From: Hymenobacter sp. UV11 | GTDB lineage: Bacteria > Bacteroidota > Bacteroidia > Cytophagales > Hymenobacteraceae | Direction: 5' to 3' | Assembly: GCF_004684095.1 (NCBI RefSeq) | Contig: NZ_SRII01000007.1 | Location: 124,001 to 188,000 of the forward strand | Length of the DNA: 64,000 nucleotides | Shown here: in pieces, positions 1-8,069 of the stretch | Position numbering within the stretch: the stretch's first letter is position 1 | Layout of the letters: the number at the start of each line of letters is the position of its first letter | The notes under the pieces: generated by a model | Seen by the model: only the letters and a program-made list of their open reading frames with translations | The model's database searches: none | What the model was told of the DNA's origin: nothing | Program-made: the position numbers and the translations under genes

Positions 1-2244
1 GGCGACGGCCGCTACGCCCTGGTGCGGGGCATGGACAAGCGCTACAACTATACGCTGGTCAACGGCATCAAGATTCCGAGCCCCGACCCCTACAACCGCT
101 ACGTGCCGCTCGACATCTTCCCGGCCGACCTGCTCCAGCGCCTCGAAGTAACCAAGGCCCTGACGCCCAGCATGGAAGGCGATGCCATTGGGGGGGTAGT
201 AAATATGGTGATGAAGGACGCGCCCGCCGAGCGCACCCTCAGCGGCCAGCTCGGCACGGGCTACGGCCAGCTGTTTATGGACCGCTCGTTTCTGGGTTTC
301 GACCGCGGCGGGGTGAACAAGCAGTCGCCCGGTGAGCGCAACGGCAGCGCCTACCAAGCCACGATTGGCGACTTTCCCTGGCCCGGCTTTACGCACAAAA
401 CACCGGCTCCCAACCTGTTGGGTAACCTGACGTTTGGCAGCCGCTACGGCAAGGACCAGCGCCTGGGCGTGCTGGTGGCCGGCTCGTACCAGGCCCAGAC
501 GCGCGGCTCGAACGGCTACTTCTACGAAACGGGCATCACCCAGGGCAACGACCCCGCCCTGCGCACCCTGCACGTGCAGGAGTACTCGACCCAGCAGCAG
601 CGCCTGGGCCTTAACGCCAAGCTCGACTACCGCCTTGATTCGCGCAATACGCTGCGCTTCTACGGCGTGTATTTGCAGCTGGAAGAAGCCCAGACCCGCG
701 CCGAAACCGACACCACCTACAAGGGCACCGCCCGCCCCGACGTGGACCGCCTGCTGCGCGCCCGCTACCAATTGCAGGGCATTGCCAATACCACCTTGCA
801 GGGCGAGCACCAGCTCACGGACCGCCTTTCGGCCAGCTGGTCCTTGGTGTATTCGCGGGCCACGAACAACGTGCCCGACGTGAGTGAGCAGGATATCAAG
901 CTCACGGCTTCGGGCAATTATTACCAGAACGCCACCCGCACTTGGCTCGATAACACTGACCAAGACAAGGCCGCCTACCTCAACCTGAAGTACCTGCTTG
1001 CCGAGGGCCTGGAGCTGAGCGCCGGCGGCCTCTACCGCGACAAGGACCGCGTGAACCACTACCTCGCTTACCAGCTGCGACCCTCGGGCCAACCGGCTAC
1101 CAATGAGGGTGATATCAACTCGGAAGCCTACACGGTGTTCAACCCGCTGGGCATCTACGTGGGTAATAACAACTACACGGCGGCCGAAAAAGTGACCGCC
1201 AGCTACGGCCAGCTGCGCCTGGTGCGCGGGGCCTGGGAGGTGTTGGGCGGCGTGCGCACCGAGTACACCGACCAGTCGTACATCACCAGCCTACCCCTCT
1301 CCGAAGCGGCCAACCGCGGCGGCCAGAAGTACCTCGATGTGCTGCCCAGCCTGCACCTGCGCTACGCCCTCGACGCCCGCCAGAACCTGCGCGCCTCGTA
1401 CTTCTCCAGCATCAGCCGGCCCAGCTTTTTTGAGCTCACGCCCCACAACAACTCGGGCAGCGTGAGCGAGAGCAACGTGTATGCCGAGGCCGGCAACCCT
1501 TATTTGCTGCATACCCAGGCCCAGAACCTGGACCTGCGCTACGAGTTTTTCGGGGCCGGCCGCGACCAGGTCATGCTGGGCGCGTTCTACAAAAACATCA
1601 AAAACCCGATTGAGTACGGCCTCGTCACGCTGCCCAACACCACCGTGACGGTGTACCAGCCTATCAACCCCAGCACGGGCGCGGCCACCAACTTCGGCTT
1701 CGAGTGGGTAGGGGTGAAGTTTTTCGGGCCGTTCGGCTTATCCACCAACTACACCTTCACCTCGTCCAGCATTACCACCAACAAAGGCCGCAGCGCTACT
1801 TCGGAAGACCCCCGCGTACTGGTGGCCCAAAAGCGCCCCCTGCAAGGCCAGTCCAAGCACGTGGCCAACGTGTCGCTGCTCTACAACGACCCGCGCAGCG
1901 GCATCGAGGTGCAGCTGGCCTACGTGTACACCGGCGCCCGCATCGTGCAGGTGGGCCAATTTCTGGGCCTCGATTACTGGCAGCGGGCGCAGTCGCAGCT
2001 CGACTTCTCGGCCGAGAAGCGCCTTACCAAGTCCGACAAACGCTTCCAGCTCACGGCCTACGTGAAGGTGCAAAACCTACTCAATACGCCCTACCAGGTC
2101 GATATTTTGGCTTCCGGCGCGCCCGCCCAGCTCGGTGCGCCCGCCGTGGCCGCCTACCCCTTCCAAGACCGCGCCGACCGCGTGAGCGTCGTCAACCAGA
2201 CGTACCGCGCCTACTATTTGGCGGGCCTGCGCTTCCGGCTGTAG
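1..2244 (+). CDS. TonB-dependent outer-membrane receptor (5' end outside window)
   Basis: The reading frame is open from base 1, so the N-terminus (signal peptide and first part of the plug) lies outside the window. The first in-window methionine is at base 22 and is not a credible start. Residues up to about 65 are the end of a plug domain: a VRGM-type segment, then a stretch reading PADLLQRLEVTKALTPS and GDAIGGVVNMVMK, the usual 'single out the receptor, identify the plug' pattern. The rest, about 670 residues, is rich in alternating aromatic/polar strands and ends in YLAGLRFRL, as expected for a 22-strand barrel. Family role: energy-dependent uptake of a large or scarce substrate across the outer membrane. 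The substrate is not visible in the sequence; the two following genes (beta-helix lipoprotein, phytase) suggest a phosphorylated compound such as inositol phosphate. That link is inference. Confidence 0.93.
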   Translation, partial: GDGRYALVRGMDKRYNYTLVNGIKIPSPDPYNRYVPLDIFPADLLQRLEVTKALTPSMEGDAIGGVVNMVMKDAPAERTLSGQLGTGYGQLFMDRSFLGFDRGGVNKQSPGERNGSAYQATIGDFPWPGFTHKTPAPNLLGNLTFGSRYGKDQRLGVLVAGSYQAQTRGSNGYFYETGITQGNDPALRTLHVQEYSTQQQRLGLNAKLDYRLDSRNTLRFYGVYLQLEEAQTRAETDTTYKGTARPDVDRLLRARYQLQGIANTTLQGEHQLTDRLSASWSLVYSRATNNVPDVSEQDIKLTASGNYYQNATRTWLDNTDQDKAAYLNLKYLLAEGLELSAGGLYRDKDRVNHYLAYQLRPSGQPATNEGDINSEAYTVFNPLGIYVGNNNYTAAEKVTASYGQLRLVRGAWEVLGGVRTEYTDQSYITSLPLSEAANRGGQKYLDVLPSLHLRYALDARQNLRASYFSSISRPSFFELTPHNNSGSVSESNVYAEAGNPYLLHTQAQNLDLRYEFFGAGRDQVMLGAFYKNIKNPIEYGLVTLPNTTVTVYQPINPSTGAATNFGFEWVGVKFFGPFGLSTNYTFTSSSITTNKGRSATSEDPRVLVAQKRPLQGQSKHVANVSLLYNDPRSGIEVQLAYVYTGARIVQVGQFLGLDYWQRAQSQLDFSAEKRLTKSDKRFQLTAYVKVQNLLNTPYQVDILASGAPAQLGAPAVAAYPFQDRADRVSVVNQTYRAYYLAGLRFRL

Positions 2245-2254
2245 GGACTATGAC

Positions 2255-2427
2255 CGTTCAACGGGGCGCCTCACGGGACCCCTTTGGGGCCGGCCCCCTC
2301 TCCGAAAAGGAGAGGGGGAGCCTAACGATTGAAGACGTAACAAGCAAAAGTGCCGCCGTGGCTCCCCCTCTCCTTTTCGGAGAGGGGGCCGGCCCCAAAG
2401 GGGTCCCGTGAGGCGCCCCGTTGAACG
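2255..2427. repeat. 68-bp perfect inverted repeat, 37-nt loop
   Basis: Arms at 2255-2322 and 2360-2427 are exact reverse complements over 68 bases; each arm also contains a smaller palindrome around GGGGCCGGCCCC and TCTCCGAAAAGGAGA. It lies between the receptor gene and the beta-helix lipoprotein. The RNA would fold into a very long hairpin on either strand. It has no open frame of its own and no transposase nearby, so it is either a mobile palindromic (MITE/REP-like) element or a large processing/termination structure. Confidence 0.9.
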
Positions 2428-2458
2428 ACCAGTAAATAAACGACTTATCTCAGAATCT

Positions 2459-3853
2459 ATGCCCTGCGCTACTTTCTTTCGTGCTTCCACCCTAGCGATG
2501 GGGGTAGGGCTGCTCGCCTCCTGCGAGCAGCTCATCTACGTGGCCACGCCCGTGAGCACGGTGGGCCAATCTTTCACCGGCGATACGCTGCGCAGCCCCA
2601 TCAAGGGCACCATCGCGGGCCGCACGGCCCCGTACTACATGATTTCGGATGTGACAGTAAATGAGGGCGATACGCTCCTGATTCAGGCCGGGGTAAAAAT
2701 CCTGGTTATCGGCAAGCCCAAGTCAACGGCCACCTTCGGGCAGGCCACCAACAACCCCGGCTTCGTTGTCAATGGCGTGATGCTGAGCCTGGGCACCAAG
2801 GCCGCGCCGGTGGTGATGACCATCCGCGACGACCTCAAGGGTGACCCCACGGCCGTGGTGAGCGCCGCCACCGACCCGGCTTTCAAGGGCTACTGGGGCG
2901 GCATCAACGCCGACGGGGCCTCGCTGCTGGTGCTGCGCTGGACCGATATCGGCTACGTGGGCGGGCCCTACGGCGCCAACGCACCCACCGGCTACGCGGC
3001 CGGCGATGCCAAATACGGCGTCTCGATGCTGGCCAAAAAGCCCAACGCCCAGTTCGTGATGGAAGACTCGTACCTGCACGGCACCGTCGACGACGCCATC
3101 CGGCTCCAAAGCTGCCGGCTCAGCATCATGCGCAACCGCTTTGAGAAAACCGGCAAAGCCGGCGGCGAAGGCATCAACATGAAGGCCGGCTGCCTCGGCG
3201 ACGTGGCCTACAACACCTTCGTGGGCGGCGCCACCAACGGCTCGAAAGTGGCCTCGGTGGCCGCCGCGCCCGTGCAGGCCAACGTCAATACCTACAATAA
3301 TACCTACCTCAACTGCGGCTACCGCCAGACCAAAGCCGGCCGCGGCGGCTCCATCAACTACGAGGTGCAGGCGGCCGGCTTGGTGTATAACAACTTGATT
3401 GTCAATTGCCGATTCGGCCTGCGCATGCGCTCCGACGACCAGCCCGACCTGAGCAAAATCAAATACGACAATCAGTACTACTACGGCAGCACCAGCTACC
3501 AGGTAGCCGAGTTCAACGCCGCCACGGCCGGCTCGGTCACCACCAACCAGCCCCGCGACACCCGCGGCGGCGCCGCCGCCAACGACCCCCGCTTCGTGGC
3601 CGCCGACCTGGCCACGGCCGCCGGCACCACGGCCGCCCCCAGCACCACTATGCAGTGGACCAACTTCCTGAAAGTCACGGGTGGGCTGAAGCTGCTGGGT
3701 ACCTCACCGGCTCTCGGCAAAGGCTTCACCACCTTCTCGCCCCTCAACGCCGTGAGCGGCCTCGCGGTGGGCGGCCTTTTCACGCCCACCATCACCCCGC
3801 CCGGCTCCGATGCCGGCGCCTACCAGGCCGATGGCACTGGCAACCAGCAATAA
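2459..3853 (+). CDS. Parallel beta-helix lipoprotein of unknown function
   Basis: Encodes about 464 residues. The open frame begins at 2408, but that part lies in the right arm of the 68-bp repeat; the ATG at 2459 gives a classic lipoprotein signal ending LLASC with lipidation Cys at residue 22, so I chose it. The mature part contains many short N-rich repeats (for example YNTFVGG, YNNTYLNC, YNNLIVNCRFG) and reads like a right-handed parallel beta-helix. Such folds often bind or cleave polysaccharides, but no catalytic signature is recognisable and no enzyme activity is assigned. It sits between the TonB receptor and the phytase on the same strand, so all three probably serve the same uptake system at the outer membrane. 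A pair of small palindromes follows its stop codon. Confidence 0.75.
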   Translation: MPCATFFRASTLAMGVGLLASCEQLIYVATPVSTVGQSFTGDTLRSPIKGTIAGRTAPYYMISDVTVNEGDTLLIQAGVKILVIGKPKSTATFGQATNNPGFVVNGVMLSLGTKAAPVVMTIRDDLKGDPTAVVSAATDPAFKGYWGGINADGASLLVLRWTDIGYVGGPYGANAPTGYAAGDAKYGVSMLAKKPNAQFVMEDSYLHGTVDDAIRLQSCRLSIMRNRFEKTGKAGGEGINMKAGCLGDVAYNTFVGGATNGSKVASVAAAPVQANVNTYNNTYLNCGYRQTKAGRGGSINYEVQAAGLVYNNLIVNCRFGLRMRSDDQPDLSKIKYDNQYYYGSTSYQVAEFNAATAGSVTTNQPRDTRGGAAANDPRFVAADLATAAGTTAAPSTTMQWTNFLKVTGGLKLLGTSPALGKGFTTFSPLNAVSGLAVGGLFTPTITPPGSDAGAYQADGTGNQQ

Positions 3854-3865
3854 AGGGGGGTAGTT

Positions 3866-3925
3866 AAACGGAGTGGCACTCCGTTTTGGCGTCTGCTTAG
3901 CGCGAAACGGAGTGCCACTCCGTTT
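3866..3925. repeat. Pair of 21-bp palindromes between beta-helix and phytase genes
   Basis: Two near-identical palindromes (AAACGGAGTGGCACTCCGTTT at 3866-3886, with only the centre differing at 3905-3925) are separated by 18 bases. Each arm folds on itself and the two also pair with each other. It may end transcription of the beta-helix gene or be a short member of the palindromic elements scattered through the window. Confidence 0.8.
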
Positions 3926-3940
3926 CACATCATCTTCCCA

Positions 3941-5062
3941 ATGCCTAGTATTGCTCTCCGCGCCCCGGCTGCCGCCGCGCTGCTGGCCGCTGCCTTCCTA
4001 CCCACCGGCTGCCAGCACGCCGCCCAGGCCACCAGTGGCACCCCGGCCACTACCCTCACGGCCGCCGGCACCAATGTTGGCCCCGGCGTAGTGCAGCCGG
4101 TGGTCGTAACCGACCCTGTGCGCTACGACACCGACGACCCTGCCATCTGGGTGAACCGCGCCAACCCCGCCCAAAGCCTGGTCATCGGCACCGATAAAGA
4201 CTCGGATGGCGGCCTCTACGTATTTGATTTACAAGGCAAAGAGGTGCCGGGCAAAACGGTGCACGGCCTGAAGCGGCCCAACAACGTGGACATCGCCTAT
4301 GGCTTCCCTCTGGGGGGTAGGCCCACCGATTTTGCCCTCGTCACGGAGCGCGAAACGGGCCTGCTGCGCGCCTTCCGCCTGCCCGATATGACGCCCCTCG
4401 ACCACGGCAACCTGGCCGTATTCACCGGCGACGCCGCCGGCGAGCGCATGCCGATGGGCATTGCCCTCTACACCCGCCCCACCGACCACGCGCTATTCGC
4501 GGTAGTGAGTCGCAAAACCGGTCCCAAGCAAGGCTACCTGGCTCAGTACCAATTGGCTGATGACGGCCAGGGGCAACTCAACATGACGCTCGTGCGCAAA
4601 TTCGGCACCTGGAGCGGCAACAAGGAAATCGAGTCTGTGGCCGTCGATGACGAGCTGGGCTTCATCTACTACTCCGATGAGGGGGTAGGGGTGCGCAAAT
4701 ACGCCGCCGACCCGCAGCAAGGCAACACCGAGCTGGCGCTGTTTGCCCGCACCGGCTTTGCCGAAGACCACGAGGGCATTTCTATCTACAAAACCGGCCC
4801 CCGCACCGGCTACCTGCTGGTATCGGACCAGGGCGCGAGCCAGTTTCGCCTCTTCCCGCGCCAGGGCACCGCCGCCAACCCCAACGCCTACCCCGAGCTA
4901 CGCGTGGTGAAGGTGGCCGCCCACTTCAGCGACGGCTCCGACGTGACCAACGTGCCCCTTAACGCCCAGTTTCCGCACGGCCTATTCGTGGCCATGTCCG
5001 ACAACCGCACCTTCCACTATTACCGCTGGGAAGACATGCTGGGGCAATTGGCAAAACCATAA
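3941..5062 (+). CDS. Beta-propeller phytase (3-phytase), lipoprotein
   Basis: 373 residues. The N-terminus is a lipoprotein signal with LPTGC and lipidation Cys at residue 24. From about residue 53 it matches the beta-propeller phytase family: VTDPVRYDTDDPAIWVN (about 55-71), IGTDKDSDGGLYVFDLQG, RPNNVDIAYGF, KEIESVAVDDELGFIYYSDE and EDHEGISIY. Length agrees with the family (about 350-390). These calcium-dependent enzymes hydrolyse phytate to release phosphate. It would act outside the cytoplasm, anchored in a membrane. It is 87 bp downstream of the beta-helix gene and shares the strand with the TonB receptor; receptor-phytase pairs are known in several Gram-negative groups. It ends 12 bp from the convergent acyltransferase gene. 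Confidence 0.92.
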   Translation: MPSIALRAPAAAALLAAAFLPTGCQHAAQATSGTPATTLTAAGTNVGPGVVQPVVVTDPVRYDTDDPAIWVNRANPAQSLVIGTDKDSDGGLYVFDLQGKEVPGKTVHGLKRPNNVDIAYGFPLGGRPTDFALVTERETGLLRAFRLPDMTPLDHGNLAVFTGDAAGERMPMGIALYTRPTDHALFAVVSRKTGPKQGYLAQYQLADDGQGQLNMTLVRKFGTWSGNKEIESVAVDDELGFIYYSDEGVGVRKYAADPQQGNTELALFARTGFAEDHEGISIYKTGPRTGYLLVSDQGASQFRLFPRQGTAANPNAYPELRVVKVAAHFSDGSDVTNVPLNAQFPHGLFVAMSDNRTFHYYRWEDMLGQLAKP

Positions 5063-5074
5063 TGCATTCAGCTA

Positions 5075-6229
5075 TTACTGCTCTGTGGGGTGGGCAGGAA
5101 TAGCAGGTGAGGCCGATACATCGGGAAGCCTACCCAACTTCTTCAACGCTTTGTGGCAAGGTTCTTCTACCAGCTTGTAAAGCAGAATAGCTAAAGCATT
5201 TAACAAGAGAAAATACACCCATTTATTCTGGCTGATATGCCTGGCAATGAGCAGTTGAATGACGCCCATATGAATCAGGTAGAACGTATAGGATGATTTA
5301 CCAAGTAAATTAAATAGCTTAGTTTCAAGAATTTTGCGCAAATACGTATGTTCTTGAATTAGGCCCAGAAATAAGCTGCAGATGGCAATTGGTAAGATGC
5401 AGTTATTAAGTACAACGCCTTGCCAGGTTTTTTTATGATAAAAGGTGAGCGCAATAAGTAAAATAAAAATACCAATTACCCCAATAAGAGTGAAGTGCTT
5501 AAAATAGAAACGCTGTTTAGCGTTTAAGGAATAAGCAAGTAGCATACCTAGTGCAAATTCCAGACAACGGCCAAAAAAAGTATAGGAGAATAAAAAGTCA
5601 AGATTCGCAAAGAAGCCGTAGTAATTGATAGACGCACCAATGCCGGTTAGAAACAGGCCAATAGCTAGGCTGGCTGCAACGTATAGCATCGTTCGGCGTA
5701 ATAGTCGCGAATTACCAACCAATACGAACGGTACCGTAAAATAGAAACACTCTTCGGCAGTTAACGACCAGCTTTGAGCAATGCCAGCAAATTTGAGGTT
5801 GCTGAAAAATCCTTTAAGTAATGTTAGGTTGAGAAATATAGAAGCAAATTTATTGATGGGAGGAAAGAAAATATGCTGTTTAATAAAATCATAATCAATT
5901 CTTAAGCCCACAACTACTAGCGTAATGCCCAATGCAATGGCATACATTGGAAATATGCGCGAAAATCTGTTCAACGCGTAGTGAGTCAGCCAGGGCCTGG
6001 TAAGCTGCACGTTACCTTGATACCGAAGTGTTATTAAAAAACCACTCAGAACAAAAAATAAAGTTACCCCGATATGTAATTCATCGCAGAGGCTAAATAG
6101 CTTGCTGCTAATAGTATCTGGCTCGTTAGCGAAGCTCCGAAATGGGTTGAAGTGAAATACAAATACCATATAGGCAGCAATTGCCCTTATGCCTGTGAGA
6201 GCAGGAAAGTACTTTTTACTGTGATTCAT
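5075..6229 (-). CDS. Membrane-bound acyltransferase (acyltransferase 3 family)
   Basis: 384 residues with about ten hydrophobic segments. The start, FPALTGIRAIAAYMVFVFHF, contains the family signature with a conserved Arg and an His at the end of helix 1. AQSWSLTAEECFYF is the second usual motif. Enzymes of this family move acyl groups onto sugars of lipopolysaccharide, capsule or other envelope glycans at the inner membrane; the substrate cannot be told. The gene and its flanks are visibly AT-rich (around 40% GC by eye) against a background above 60%, and its 5' spacer is AT-rich too. No glycan genes adjoin it. It looks acquired by transfer, a property common among surface-modification genes. 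Confidence 0.88.
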   Translation of the reverse strand: MNHSKKYFPALTGIRAIAAYMVFVFHFNPFRSFANEPDTISSKLFSLCDELHIGVTLFFVLSGFLITLRYQGNVQLTRPWLTHYALNRFSRIFPMYAIALGITLVVVGLRIDYDFIKQHIFFPPINKFASIFLNLTLLKGFFSNLKFAGIAQSWSLTAEECFYFTVPFVLVGNSRLLRRTMLYVAASLAIGLFLTGIGASINYYGFFANLDFLFSYTFFGRCLEFALGMLLAYSLNAKQRFYFKHFTLIGVIGIFILLIALTFYHKKTWQGVVLNNCILPIAICSLFLGLIQEHTYLRKILETKLFNLLGKSSYTFYLIHMGVIQLLIARHISQNKWVYFLLLNALAILLYKLVEEPCHKALKKLGRLPDVSASPAIPAHPTEQ

Positions 6230-6279
6230 TCAAATAGCTATTGCGTATAGCATATTAATTAGCTATAAAATAAGATAAC

Positions 6280-7575
6280 TCACCCCACCGTCCCACTTAC
6301 TTCGCCCAGCCCGATGCGTAGGCCCTCCCGCTCGGCAAAGCCGCGCAGGATAACTGTATCGCCATCGCGCAGGAAACCCAGCTGCAAGCCGTCTGGCAGG
6401 TTTAGCGGCTCGGTGCCGCGCTGCGTCAGCTCCAATAGTGAGCCGAGCGAGCCGGGGGTAGGACCGCTAATAGTGCCCGAGGCGTAAACGTCGCCCACGG
6501 CCAGTGGGCAGCCGTTGCTGGCGTGGTGGGTTAGCTGCTGGGCCATGCTCCAGTACAAATGCCGCATATTGGTGCGGCTAATTACCAGCGGAGCGGTCGT
6601 GGAGCCGGCCGGCTGCACCAGTACTTCCAGCTCGATGTCGAAATGGTGCGTGCCCTCGGCTTGCAGGTAGGGGAGGGGGGTAGGCTCCTGCGCTGGGCCC
6701 GCTACGCGGAAGGGCTCCAGCGCATCGAGCGTGACCACCCAGGGCGACACGCTGCTGGCGAAGTTCTTTCCCAGGAATGGCCCCAGCGGCTGGTACTCCC
6801 AGCTCTGGATGTCGCGAGCGCTCCAATCATTAAACAGCACGAGGCCGAAGATGTGGCTCTCGGCTTCACCGATGGGCACCGTATCGCCCTGTTGTGTGCC
6901 CTGACCCACGATAAAAGCCGTTTCCAACTCAAAATCAAGCTGCTGAGTGGGGCCGAAAACCGGCGCTTCCTGCCCGGCCGGCCGGTATTGGCCCTGCGGC
7001 CGGCGGATGGGCGTGCCGCTGACCACAATGGAATTGGCCCGGCCGTGGTAGGCGATGGGCATGTGCCGCCAGTTGGGCAGCAGCGGGTTGTCGGGCCGGA
7101 ACATGGCGCCCACGTTGGCGGCGTGCTCCAGGCTGCTGTAAAAATCAACGTAGTTGGCGGGCTTCACTGGGCGCAGCAGGGTCACATCACGCTGGCGCAG
7201 CAGGCAGGTACGCATGGCCAGCTCGTTGTCGCGCAGGGCGGGATTATCGTGGCGCAGCAGCTCGCTCACGCGCTCACGCACGGCCCGCCACGCGGCCGGT
7301 CCCAGCCGCAAAAACGCATGAAGCGAGCGCCTCCGAAACACCTTGGGCAGCGCCGCACCCAGCGCTGGCACGTCGTTGCCGATGGCCTCAAAATAGCCCA
7401 GTTGCGCGCAGGCATATAAATCCAGGGCGTAGCCGCCAATAGCCACTGCCAGGCGCGGGCCCCACTCGGGCACCTCCATCACCCCAAAGGGCAGGTTCTG
7501 AATCGGAAAATCATCGCCGGGGCGAATGTCAATCCAGGAACGCAGGGTAGGGTCGTTGGCGGGCGAAGCGGGCAT
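6280..7575 (-). CDS. fahA: Fumarylacetoacetase
   Basis: 431 residues, the usual size for the full two-domain enzyme. It cleaves fumarylacetoacetate to fumarate and acetoacetate, the last step of tyrosine/phenylalanine breakdown via homogentisate. The N-terminal SH3-like domain covers about 1-120 (WIDIRPGDDFPIQNLPFG). The catalytic domain carries VDFYSSLEHAANVGAMFRP (catalytic Asp and His), DFELETAFIVG (metal-binding Glu pair) and FNDWSARDIQSWEYQPLGPF (metal-binding Asp). No other tyrosine catabolic gene is near, so it is a single-gene unit; a palindromic element lies just upstream at 7611-7699. Confidence 0.95.
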   Translation of the reverse strand: MPASPANDPTLRSWIDIRPGDDFPIQNLPFGVMEVPEWGPRLAVAIGGYALDLYACAQLGYFEAIGNDVPALGAALPKVFRRRSLHAFLRLGPAAWRAVRERVSELLRHDNPALRDNELAMRTCLLRQRDVTLLRPVKPANYVDFYSSLEHAANVGAMFRPDNPLLPNWRHMPIAYHGRANSIVVSGTPIRRPQGQYRPAGQEAPVFGPTQQLDFELETAFIVGQGTQQGDTVPIGEAESHIFGLVLFNDWSARDIQSWEYQPLGPFLGKNFASSVSPWVVTLDALEPFRVAGPAQEPTPLPYLQAEGTHHFDIELEVLVQPAGSTTAPLVISRTNMRHLYWSMAQQLTHHASNGCPLAVGDVYASGTISGPTPGSLGSLLELTQRGTEPLNLPDGLQLGFLRDGDTVILRGFAEREGLRIGLGEVSGTVG

Positions 7576-7610
7576 AGCTACTGGCTACTAATAATTTGGG
7601 AAATGAAAGC

Positions 7611-7699
7611 AGAACGTCATGCTGAGCCCCGCGAAGCATTTCTACCACACCATTGAACGGCGTGGTAGAGATGCTTCGCGGGGCTCAGCATGACGTTCT
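7611..7699. repeat. Palindromic element, TCATGCTGAGCCCCGCGAAGCAT type
   Basis: Arms 7611-7648 and 7662-7699 pair over 38 bases with one mismatch around a 13-nt loop. The tips read AGAACGTCATGCTGAG. It belongs to the same family as the elements at 16112-16215 and 34933-35043. It sits between the NifU-like gene's 3' end and the fahA start. Confidence 0.9.
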
Positions 7700-7740
7700 T
7701 ATGCACTAATAGGGTGGCTTATATGGGCAGCCTATTAAAA

Positions 7741-7974
7741 TTACCGCGCTTCTACGGCCGTGATTTCGGGCACGGCCTTGCGCACGGTGTCTTCGAGGCC
7801 GGCGCGCGTCATCGGCGACATGGGGCAGGCGCCGCACGAGCCTTCCCACTCCAGCTTCAGCACGCCGGCGTCGGTGATTTCGGCCACGCGCACGTTGCCG
7901 CCATCGGTGGCCAGGTAAGGCCGAAGCGAGTCAAGGGCAGCTTCAACGCGGGTCAGAACAGAATCCATCTTCAA
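7741..7974 (-). CDS. NifU-like C-terminal domain protein (Fe-S cluster carrier)
   Basis: 77 residues, consisting only of the NifU C-terminal (Nfu-type) domain. The cluster-binding motif is GSCGACPMSPMTRAGLE with a Cys-x-x-Cys pair, and the domain ends RKAVPEITAVEA. Nfu proteins bind a [4Fe-4S] cluster between two subunits and hand it to target proteins in the cytoplasm. It is 95 bp downstream of mrp, another Fe-S carrier candidate, on the same strand; the pair is a common Bacteroidota arrangement and probably one transcript. Confidence 0.9.
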   Translation of the reverse strand: MKMDSVLTRVEAALDSLRPYLATDGGNVRVAEITDAGVLKLEWEGSCGACPMSPMTRAGLEDTVRKAVPEITAVEAR

Positions 7975-8069
7975 TCAATTAACAGTTAACAATGAGCAAT
8001 GAACAGCTTTGGGCAGCAGAATGTGCCATGCGCCAGCAGCTTTAGCCAGCCACCGGGCCCCGCGCGCTG

